Program-made: the position numbers and the translations under genes
Shown: piece by piece, positions 1 through 5,323 of the stretch
How positions within the stretch are numbered: position 1 is the stretch's first letter
Layout of the letters: the number at the start of each line of letters is the position of its first letter
Assembly: GCA_026193125.1 (NCBI GenBank)
Contig: JAPHSC010000274.1
Span: forward strand, 1-9,786
Direction: 5' to 3'
Length of the DNA: 9,786 bases
From: Gammaproteobacteria bacterium
GTDB taxonomy: Bacteria; Pseudomonadota; Gammaproteobacteria; Steroidobacterales; BM003
Notes under the pieces: model-generated
Seen by the model: only the letters and a program-made list of their open reading frames with translations
What the model was told of the DNA's origin: nothing
Databases searched by the model: none

Positions 1-817
1 AGCAACCCTGGCAAATGCGATCACGTTGACTAAATCGGAGGCGCTTGCTGCCTTTGACAACGACGTTGTTTACATGGAGAAGTTCCTGGAACGGCCGCGG
101 CACGTCGAATTCCAGGTACTGGCTGATGGCCAGGGCAATGCCATCCACCTGGGAGAGCGCGATTGCTCCATGCAACGACGTCACCAGAAAGTCATCGAAG
201 AAGCACCGGCGCCCGGCATCACCGACGAGCAGCGCGCCGAAATTGGCAGCCGCTGTGTCAGGGCCTGTCTGGAAATGAACTACCGGGGAGCGGGAACGTT
301 TGAGTTCCTGTTTCAGGACGGGGAGTTTTTCTTCATCGAAATGAACACCCGCCTGCAGGTAGAACACCCGGTGACCGAAATGATCACAGGCATTGACATG
401 GTGCGGGCGCAGCTGGAAATCGCCTCGGGTCTTAAGCTGACAATCAAGCAGGAAGATGTGGTGATCCGCGGGCATGCCATCGAATGTCGCATTAATGCCG
501 AGGACGCCAAGACATTCATGCCCTCGCCGGGTACGGTTTCATTGTGGCACCCGCCGGGCGGGCCGGGCATACGTGTGGACAGTCACCTGTACTCCGGATA
601 CATGGTTCCACCCTACTACGATTCCATGATCGGCAAGGTTATCAGTTACGGAGAAAGTCGTAAGACGGCAATCGCCCGCATGTCCAACGCCCTGGCTGAA
701 ATGGTAATCGAGGGCATCAAGACCAACATCCCGCTGCACCGGGAAATATTCCAGCACTCGGCCTTCAAGGCCGGTGGCACTGACATTCATTACCTGGAGA
801 AAAGGCTGGGTCTTTAG
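1..817 (+). CDS. accC: Biotin carboxylase, acetyl-CoA carboxylase subunit (5'-truncated by window edge)
   Basis: This subunit carboxylates biotin on AccB (BCCP) with ATP and bicarbonate, the first half-reaction of acetyl-CoA carboxylase in cytoplasmic fatty-acid synthesis. The frame is open from base 2, and the first complete codons (ATLANAIT) match the interior of the family, so the true start lies upstream and the TTG at 26 is not a start. Numbering from that TTG codon, the ATP-grasp core is intact: RRHQK at 51-55, Glu93, EMNTR at 105-109 followed by QVEHP at 111-115, and Arg155 in ECRINAED. These line up with E. coli Lys238, Glu276, Glu288, Arg292, Gln294-Glu296 and Arg338 (offset about 183). 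The C-terminal biotin carboxylase domain ends in GGTDIHYLEKRLGL, as is usual. About 175 N-terminal residues are missing. An accB gene would be expected just upstream. The stop at 815-817 lies one base before prmA. I see no damage. Confidence 0.97.
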   Translation, partial: ATLANAITLTKSEALAAFDNDVVYMEKFLERPRHVEFQVLADGQGNAIHLGERDCSMQRRHQKVIEEAPAPGITDEQRAEIGSRCVRACLEMNYRGAGTFEFLFQDGEFFFIEMNTRLQVEHPVTEMITGIDMVRAQLEIASGLKLTIKQEDVVIRGHAIECRINAEDAKTFMPSPGTVSLWHPPGGPGIRVDSHLYSGYMVPPYYDSMIGKVISYGESRKTAIARMSNALAEMVIEGIKTNIPLHREIFQHSAFKAGGTDIHYLEKRLGL

Positions 818-818
818 C

Positions 819-1697
819 GTGGCCTGGAATCAATTCCGGATAGAACTGGGTCAACTGGATCCCGAACAGTTGGAGGAGGCCCTGTTCGCTGCAGGCGCGC
901 TGTCCATAACGATGAGCGATGCCGAAGATACGCCCGTGCTGGAACCGGCGCCGGGTGAAACCCCACTGTGGCCCAGCACTCGATTTACAGCCTTGTTTGC
1001 CGAGGACTGTACCGTAGAGGGCATAGTCAGTTCCCTACAGGCACATCTTGACACACCCCTGCCCGCCCACAGCCTGGAGACCCTGGCCGATCGGATCTGG
1101 GAGCGCGAATGGATGAAGGATTTTCATCCCATGAATTTCGGCCATGGACTCTGGGTATGTCCGCATGAGCAAACAGTTCCCGAGGAGAATGCGGCCGTTG
1201 TCTACCTGGATCCAGGCCTGGCGTTTGGCACCGGCACCCACGAAACCACCGCGCTTTGCCTGGAATGGCTAGGCGCCGCCGAACTCGCCGGCAAGCAGGT
1301 CATGGATTATGGCTGCGGCTCCGGCATCCTGGCGGTGGCCGCATTAAAACTGGGAGCGGCGGCAGTCCACTGCGTGGACATAGATCCCCAGGCGCTGGAA
1401 GCCACTCTGGACAATGCGCGCAGAAATGCGGTGGACCAACACCTTGAGTTTCCCAATCCCGATCAATTGCCGCCACAGCGCTATGATGTCGTGCTGGCGA
1501 ATATCCTGGCCGGCCCACTGGCGAGCCTGGCCGGGCGTTTGACAACCATCTGTCGCCCTGGAGGGTATTTGGTCCTGTCAGGCATTCTTGCCGAACAGTC
1601 AGGGGAAGTAAGAGACGCCTATATGGCGGCATGCGATGACATCATTGAATCCCGGAAAGGAGACTGGGTGAGGATTTCCTGCCGGTTAAAGATTTGA
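819..1697 (+). CDS. prmA: Ribosomal protein L11 methyltransferase
   Basis: PrmA is an S-adenosylmethionine-dependent enzyme that trimethylates lysines and the N-terminus of ribosomal protein L11. I place the start at GTG 819, giving MAWNQFRIEL and 292 residues. This matches the E. coli protein (MPWIQLKL..., 293 residues), whereas the longer frame from GTG 774 would overlap accC and add a non-homologous leader. The N-terminal L11-recognition domain covers roughly residues 1-90. WEREWMKDFHPM at 94-105 is typical of the family. The methyltransferase domain shows DPGLAFGTGTHETT at 131-144, SAM motif I DYGCGSGILA at 163-172, the acidic VDIDPQALEA at 186-195, and the catalytic-loop signature NILAGPL at 228-234. 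Only one base separates the start from the accC stop, and no strong ribosome-binding site sits at normal spacing, so translational coupling to accC is likely. In E. coli, yhdT and panF intervene between accC and prmA; here they are absent. Confidence 0.96.
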   Translation: MAWNQFRIELGQLDPEQLEEALFAAGALSITMSDAEDTPVLEPAPGETPLWPSTRFTALFAEDCTVEGIVSSLQAHLDTPLPAHSLETLADRIWEREWMKDFHPMNFGHGLWVCPHEQTVPEENAAVVYLDPGLAFGTGTHETTALCLEWLGAAELAGKQVMDYGCGSGILAVAALKLGAAAVHCVDIDPQALEATLDNARRNAVDQHLEFPNPDQLPPQRYDVVLANILAGPLASLAGRLTTICRPGGYLVLSGILAEQSGEVRDAYMAACDDIIESRKGDWVRISCRLKI

Positions 1698-1949
1698 GCA
1701 GCCTCTGATCTACTCATGAACTCGTATCTTGCGTCCAAAAGGTCCAGCTTCCGTGTTACCCATCTTGGCAATAGCTGGCTATTCCGTGCGCTTGGCGTCT
1801 TGAATCTGAATCCTTTCGCTCAAAATCTACTACGTCCTGAGCAAATCAGAGCTTGCTTGATTACGACCCGGAGCAGGGGCGGGATTTTGTCGCCGGCTTC
1901 GGGCATTATGTTTACTGCCGACAGGGCCAGATCTTAAACCTGAGTAACT
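1698..1949. other. Intergenic gap between prmA and the zinc-ribbon gene
   Basis: This 252-bp stretch has no gene I can support. A 73-codon frame (1716-1937) is open, but it lacks a ribosome-binding site and resembles nothing I recognise. No hairpin plus T-run terminator follows prmA. The best -35-like words (TTGGCA at 1765, TTGAAT at 1800) lack a good -10 at proper spacing. The gap is AT-richer than its flanks and holds one short perfect dyad (listed separately), so it may carry the promoter of the downstream gene, but I cannot place one. Confidence 0.5.
1770..1783. repeat. 14-bp dyad AATAGC-TG-GCTATT
   Basis: The sequence AATAGCTGGCTATT is a perfect inverted repeat of two 6-bp arms around a 2-bp centre. 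The loop is too small for a stable RNA hairpin, so if it matters it would be as a protein-binding dyad. It sits 73 bp after the prmA stop and 166 bp before the next start, next to a TTGGCA word. Short palindromes of this size can occur by chance, so functional meaning is uncertain. Confidence 0.3.
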
Positions 1950-3950
1950 ATGCACACGCGCTGCACACATTGCGATACCGCCTTTCGAATAACGCCCGAG
2001 GTCCTGACCTATGCGCGGGGTCGGGTACGTTGCGGACAATGCTTGCGCACATTTGATGCTCTGGAACACCTGTCTGAAGAAGCAGGAAACGTCCTGGTAC
2101 CAGTAACGCCCGAAGCGCGGCCAGACTATCCTGACCTGGAAGAAACGACCCCGGACCTCCTCGGCAACGAAAAAAACCCATTCGACGCCACCCGGGCCTC
2201 GCCCGAATCGGAATACGACGGCTCGGAATGGAAGGAAGCAGCCCAGGGCATCCTTGACGTAGATGAGGACAGGCTCACTGCCGAGCCAGCTTCCGCCGAC
2301 ACAGAGGCCGCGGTGCCCGGAGTACAGGAAGCCGCTTTCAACGTGGACCAGGGCACGCCGGAATACAGGGAAGAAACCTTCGAGACCCGAGCAGATCCCT
2401 TCGCTGCGGAAGACGCCGTTTCCGAAGTAGAGGAAGACATGCTCACTGCCGTGGAAGCCTCCGCCGAGACGGAGGGCGACGCGGCGAAAGCGCAAGTGGC
2501 CGCTGTCGACGTGGCGTATCAGGTGACGCAGGAATACGGGGAAGAAACCGTAGAGGCCCAACCAGACGCCCTTGCCTCACAAGAAAAGATCTTGGAAGGG
2601 TGGGAAGTGCCACTGGCTGACGAGGACGATACTCTCGACGGTGACCTGGACCTGGATGCGACCAACTCGTGGAAGCTGGATGAAGAACTTCTGAATACCA
2701 GCACCCTGCCCGCGCTTCCTGGCCTGGTAGAGCACCCGGAATATACTGAATTGCAGGAATCCATGCCTGAGCCCGTCGTCACTGCCAAGCCCAGACCAGA
2801 AATGAACTGGGACGATAGCTGGGACGATATGTCTTTCGATGACGAACACGGTATCCCCCTGATGGAGGACCTGGAGGAATTCGCCGAGATTGAAGACGAG
2901 GCGGCGGTTGCCAAGGAACCCGTCGCGGAGAGAATCTGGCCAGATCCGGTCACGACACTGACCGAAGCGGACGCGGGGGAGCCGGTGGAACCGGAGGAAG
3001 ACGCTCGGGCCAATCTTGCGCAGGATCTTCAGGAGCCGACCGAAACGGACGCCGAGGAACCGGTGGAAAACACTTGGGCACCTCTCGTGGAGGATACTCG
3101 GGATCCGACTGAACGTGACGTCGCTGAGTTGGTGGAGGCAATTGAAAATGCGGCGAACATGGTCACGGAGACTGGCGGAGCGTCGTTTGCCAGTAACCTG
3201 GAGATTCGAAACAGGGCCAACCCGGAACAAAATGTAAACGTGTCGGCGGCTCGCGCGAACAGGGGCCCGGGCGATACAAACGAACCGGCACCCGCGACGG
3301 ACATTGCAGAAGTACAGGCGGAATTGGAAAGACTTGCCCAACTGGTGGGCATGGAACCCGGTGAAATTGACGTGGAAGCCGGCGGGCCGCAAACCGCCGA
3401 GAAGTTTGAGCACATAGTCAGGAAACGACGCAGCGGTCGCAGCATGGTCGTCACCGGCTTGTTCTCCCTGCTACTGGCGATAATGCTGGGCGCGCAACTG
3501 GTTCACTACAACCGGAACAGCCTGCTGGCAGATGCGAACTGGGGGCCCCTCCTCAGGCAGGCTTACTCCAGCTTGGGAGTCGATCTACCGCCCGACTGGG
3601 AGCTGGACCGCTATGACATTCGTCAACTGGGAGGGATACAAGACCCGAGCCGGCCAGGGGTGCTGGTAATCAGTATCAGCGTGCGTAACCAGGCCAGCCG
3701 CGCACAGCCTTACCCCGTGATCAGACTGGTGTTGGAGGATCGATGGGGCGACAGACTCGCCATGCGTGATTTGAAACCGGTGGATTACCTCGATTCAGAC
3801 CCTGGGCAGGACGCCATGATGCTCGCCGGCCAAATGATAAAAACCGATATCTCCATCGTCGAACCAGAGGGCGCAGGCGCCACAACCTTCCAGGTTGACG
3901 CCTGTATTGAAAACCCCAGGGGCCACCTGGATTGCGCCAATCAGCTCTGA
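1950..3950 (+). CDS. Membrane-anchored zinc-ribbon / DUF3426 protein with long acidic repeat linker
   Basis: The function is not known. The start is ATG 1950: an in-frame TGA at 1941 excludes an earlier one, and the protein opens directly with a family-typical zinc ribbon (MJ0042 finger-like type) with CTHC at 5-8 and CGQC at 28-31. Residues ~42-480 are a low-complexity, strongly acidic, probably disordered linker with a tandem repeat at 101-213 and a shorter repeat series at 337-396. A basic patch (RKRRSGR, 491-497) precedes one hydrophobic segment at about 498-517, predicting an N-in/C-out single-pass inner-membrane protein. Residues ~520-660 look like the DUF3426 domain (SLGVDLPPDW, then beta-rich segments including VLVISISVRNQ and LVLEDRWGD), presumably periplasmic, with Cys652 and Cys662 near the end. 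At 666 residues it seems longer than the relatives I recall, and the extra length is in the linker. An equivalent hypothetical gene sits between prmA and dusB in Pseudomonas. Confidence 0.88.
   Translation: MHTRCTHCDTAFRITPEVLTYARGRVRCGQCLRTFDALEHLSEEAGNVLVPVTPEARPDYPDLEETTPDLLGNEKNPFDATRASPESEYDGSEWKEAAQGILDVDEDRLTAEPASADTEAAVPGVQEAAFNVDQGTPEYREETFETRADPFAAEDAVSEVEEDMLTAVEASAETEGDAAKAQVAAVDVAYQVTQEYGEETVEAQPDALASQEKILEGWEVPLADEDDTLDGDLDLDATNSWKLDEELLNTSTLPALPGLVEHPEYTELQESMPEPVVTAKPRPEMNWDDSWDDMSFDDEHGIPLMEDLEEFAEIEDEAAVAKEPVAERIWPDPVTTLTEADAGEPVEPEEDARANLAQDLQEPTETDAEEPVENTWAPLVEDTRDPTERDVAELVEAIENAANMVTETGGASFASNLEIRNRANPEQNVNVSAARANRGPGDTNEPAPATDIAEVQAELERLAQLVGMEPGEIDVEAGGPQTAEKFEHIVRKRRSGRSMVVTGLFSLLLAIMLGAQLVHYNRNSLLADANWGPLLRQAYSSLGVDLPPDWELDRYDIRQLGGIQDPSRPGVLVISISVRNQASRAQPYPVIRLVLEDRWGDRLAMRDLKPVDYLDSDPGQDAMMLAGQMIKTDISIVEPEGAGATTFQVDACIENPRGHLDCANQL
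2250..2588 (+). repeat. Two diverged tandem copies of a ~57-codon unit inside the DUF3426 gene
   Basis: Codons 101-156 (2250-2417) and 157-213 (2418-2588) align with a single one-codon gap and about 24 of 56 residues identical. Anchors are EDRLTAEPASADTE versus EDMLTAVEASAETE and PEYREETFE versus QEYGEETVE. At DNA level, GAATACAGGGAAGAAACC (from 2361) and GAATACGGGGAAGAAACC (from 2532) differ by one base over 18 and lie 171 bp apart, exactly 57 codons. Partial echoes of the EY-containing motif occur at residues 88-89 and 264-265, suggesting older decayed copies on each side. Confidence 0.8.
2958..3137 (+). repeat. Short acidic TExD...EPVE repeats in the DUF3426 gene
   Basis: Three related segments occur at residues 337-347 (LTEADAGEPVE), 362-373 (EPTETDAEEPVE) and 385-396 (DPTERDVAELVE), with starts 26 and 23 residues apart. 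The consensus is roughly (E/D)PTExDxxEPVE. The copies are acidic and lie in the presumed disordered linker before the membrane segment. This series differs from the 57-residue repeat upstream and points to repeated internal expansion of the same linker. Confidence 0.6.
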
Positions 3951-3975
3951 TTGCCCCGAGTTTGTGCAGCAGACC

Positions 3976-4003
3976 TTGCCAGGCCCGGCGCAAACGTTAT
4001 CAT
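3976..4003 (+). promoter_or_regulatory. Candidate sigma-70 promoter of dusB-fis-purH-purD
   Basis: A TTGCCA -35 (3976-3981, one mismatch to TTGACA) is followed after 16 bp by a TATCAT -10 (3998-4003, one mismatch to TATAAT). Transcription would begin near 4010, leaving a leader of about 20 bases that contains the GGGAAG ribosome-binding site before ATG 4032. It lies in the 81-bp gap after the DUF3426 gene and is the best promoter match I found in the window. Read-through from upstream genes could also contribute. Confidence 0.6.
3988..4003 (+). promoter_or_regulatory. PurR/LacI-type operator-like site overlapping the -10
   Basis: GCGCAAACGTTATCAT matches the enterobacterial PurR box (ACGCAAACGTTTTCGT-like) at about 13 of 16 positions, including the central AAACGTT with its CG pivot typical of LacI-family operators. 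It covers the spacer end and -10 of the candidate promoter, a standard repressor position, upstream of a transcript that includes purH and purD. The right half-site is weak (TATCAT rather than TTTGCG/TTTTCG). PurR is well established mainly in enterics, Vibrio and Pasteurella, so a true PurR is uncertain in a Pseudomonas-like host. Another LacI-family protein or chance is possible. Confidence 0.35.
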
Positions 4004-4015
4004 GCGCGATCTCCC

Positions 4016-4021
4016 GGGAAG
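4016..4021 (+). promoter_or_regulatory. Ribosome-binding site that sets the dusB start
   Basis: GGGAAG lies 10 bases before ATG 4032. It supports that start over TTG 3951 (directly after the previous stop) and ATG 4002 (inside the predicted -10), neither of which would be usable on a transcript from the candidate promoter. Confidence 0.55.
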
Positions 4022-4031
4022 TTTTTTGACC

Positions 4032-5009
4032 ATGCGTATAGGCAAATTCACTTTTGACAACATCGTTGCCCTGGCCCCCATGGCTGGCGTGACTGATTTG
4101 CCGTTCCGCAACCTGTGCAAGCAGTTGGGAGCGGGCTTTGCTCCTTCGGAGATGGTGACCTCGGATATCAGTCTTTGGCATACCGAGAAGTCCCGCCGAC
4201 GCCTGGACCACGGTGGTGAGGCTCATCCGCGCATTGTGCAAATTGCGGGTGGCGACCCCGAGATGATCGCCAGCGCGGCCAGGCTGAACGTGGAACGCGG
4301 CGCGGATATTATTGATATAAACCTGGGCTGCCCGGCAAAGAAAGTCTGCCGCAAGGCAGCCGGATCGGCTCTGCTCAAGGATGTCGTTCTGGTGAAGGCG
4401 ATTCTTGAGGCGGCAGTAGACTCAGTCCAGGTTCCAGTCACTCTGAAAACACGTACCGGGTGGTCCCAAGACGCCCGCAATGGCCCGGAAATCGCGGCCA
4501 TCGCAGAAGCGGCAGGTATTCAGGCAATCGCGATCCATGGCCGGACGCGTGCCTGTATGTATCTGGGCCAGGCCGAATACGCCACGATTGCCGAGATAAA
4601 ACGCTCGGTAAGCATCCCGGTCATTGCCAATGGCGATATCGATTGCCCGCAAAAGGCGCGAGAAGTATTGCGGCTTACAGGCGCAGACGGTCTGATGATC
4701 GGCAGGGCCGCACAGGGCCGTCCATGGATTTTTCGTGAAATAAATCATTACCTGGCCACAGGTGAGATTCTTGCCCCTCCCGCGTGGCAGGAAGTCCGTG
4801 ATATCATGCTCGGCCACCTGGATAATCTGTATCACTTTTATGGTGAATACACGGGTGTTCGCATCGCGCGAAAGCACCTGGGTTGGTACTGCAAAAACCA
4901 ACCTGGTGCCAGTGACTTTTGGGAGAAAGTGGCGCGCGTTGAGTCTTCAGGTGAACAAGTTCGAGTAATAGAAAATTATTTTAAGCAGCTCACAAAGCAG
5001 GCTGCATAA
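4032..5009 (+). CDS. dusB: tRNA-dihydrouridine synthase B
   Basis: DusB is an FMN-dependent oxidoreductase that reduces a uridine in the tRNA D-loop (U17 for E. coli DusB) to dihydrouridine using NADPH. The start at ATG 4032 gives MRIGKFTFDN and 325 residues, matching the E. coli protein (MRIGQY..., 321). The TIM-barrel FMN domain shows APMAGVTDLPFR at 15-26, SEM at 39-41, QIAGGDP at 70-76, and DINLGCPAKKV at 95-105 with catalytic Cys100 at the same number as in E. coli. Further motifs are Lys139 in LKTRTGW, IHGRTRA at 168-174, ANGDID at 199-204 and MIGRAAQGRPWIFREI at 222-237. The helical tRNA-binding domain fills the C-terminus (~245-325). fis follows after 24 bp in the same reading frame past the TAA stop, the classic dusB-fis arrangement in which dusB leads the fis operon. 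Confidence 0.97.
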   Translation: MRIGKFTFDNIVALAPMAGVTDLPFRNLCKQLGAGFAPSEMVTSDISLWHTEKSRRRLDHGGEAHPRIVQIAGGDPEMIASAARLNVERGADIIDINLGCPAKKVCRKAAGSALLKDVVLVKAILEAAVDSVQVPVTLKTRTGWSQDARNGPEIAAIAEAAGIQAIAIHGRTRACMYLGQAEYATIAEIKRSVSIPVIANGDIDCPQKAREVLRLTGADGLMIGRAAQGRPWIFREINHYLATGEILAPPAWQEVRDIMLGHLDNLYHFYGEYTGVRIARKHLGWYCKNQPGASDFWEKVARVESSGEQVRVIENYFKQLTKQAA

Positions 5010-5018
5010 GGTCAGATT

Positions 5019-5023
5019 GGGGA
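5019..5023 (+). promoter_or_regulatory. Ribosome-binding site for the GTG start of fis
   Basis: GGGGA ends 10 bases before GTG 5034. The fis frame between the dusB stop (5007-5009) and this GTG has no ATG, GTG or TTG, so GTG 5034 is the earliest usable start and the site supports it. Confidence 0.55.
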
Positions 5024-5033
5024 ATTCGAAACG

Positions 5034-5312
5034 GTGGCAAAGCAAGACGGTAATTTGGCATTTACGGCTGCATCAAGTGAGCAAAGACCTCTCCGCGATC
5101 TCACACATGAAGCGCTGAATGCATATTTCGAGAATCTCAACGGTCACCGGCCGGGAGATTTGTACTCGCTGGTCATGAGCGAGGTGGAACAACCTCTGTT
5201 CAAGGTTGTCCTGGATTTCACAGGCGGTAACCAGAGCCGTGCCGCCGACATACTTGGCATCAATCGGGGCACCCTGCGAAAAAAACTCCGTGGCTACCGC
5301 CTGATTGACTGA
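5034..5312 (+). CDS. fis: DNA-binding protein Fis (nucleoid-associated factor for inversion stimulation)
   Basis: Fis is a homodimeric nucleoid protein that bends DNA, activates rRNA and tRNA promoters in fast growth and shapes supercoiling. The 92-residue product starts at GTG 5034. Its core matches E. coli Fis closely: PLRDLTHEALNAYFENLNG at 19-37, DLYSLVMSEVEQPL at 42-55, and the C-terminal helix-turn-helix GNQSRAADILGINRGTLRKK at 65-84, followed by LRGYRLID. The N-terminal arm before PLRD is several residues shorter than the 98-residue E. coli protein; in E. coli this arm is the mobile beta-hairpin that contacts the Hin/Gin recombinase. The gene is packed between dusB (24 bp upstream) and purH (11 bp downstream), so it is probably transcribed with both. 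E. coli fis is autoregulated and growth-phase controlled; I cannot show Fis sites at the candidate promoter here. Confidence 0.95.
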   Translation: MAKQDGNLAFTAASSEQRPLRDLTHEALNAYFENLNGHRPGDLYSLVMSEVEQPLFKVVLDFTGGNQSRAADILGINRGTLRKKLRGYRLID

Positions 5313-5314
5313 TC

Positions 5315-5318
5315 GAGG
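5315..5318 (+). promoter_or_regulatory. Ribosome-binding site of purH
   Basis: GAGG lies 5 bases before ATG 5324 and only 2 bases after the fis stop codon. This indicates that purH is translated from the fis message rather than from a separate leader. Confidence 0.55.
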
Positions 5319-5323
5319 AACGC

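Noticed and set aside
774..818. prmA starting at GTG 774 inside accC.
   Set aside because: The 15 extra residues are the accC sequence read in another frame. PrmA homologues begin at the residue encoded at 819.
1716..1937. 73-codon + strand frame in the prmA-DUF3426 gap.
   Set aside because: No ribosome-binding site, no recognisable motif and no homologue I can recall. It is compatible with chance in a 252-bp gap.
1830..2561. 243-codon - strand frame starting inside the DUF3426 gene and running into the gap.
   Set aside because: It overlaps well-supported + strand coding sequence, and its translation is a repetitive glycine/phenylalanine-rich shadow of the acidic repeats.
2126..3454. Several long open frames on the - strand opposite the DUF3426 gene (for example 2519-3013 and 2577-3413).
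   Set aside because: They are shadows of an acidic, GAG/GAA/GAC-rich coding sequence, whose complement rarely gives stops. The translations are serine-rich or arginine-rich low complexity without domains, and the + strand frame has a clear zinc ribbon, membrane segment and DUF3426 domain.
3951..4031. N-terminal extension of dusB from TTG 3951 or ATG 4002.
   Set aside because: The added residues do not match DusB, ATG 4002 lies in the predicted -10 element, and GGGAAG is properly placed for ATG 4032.
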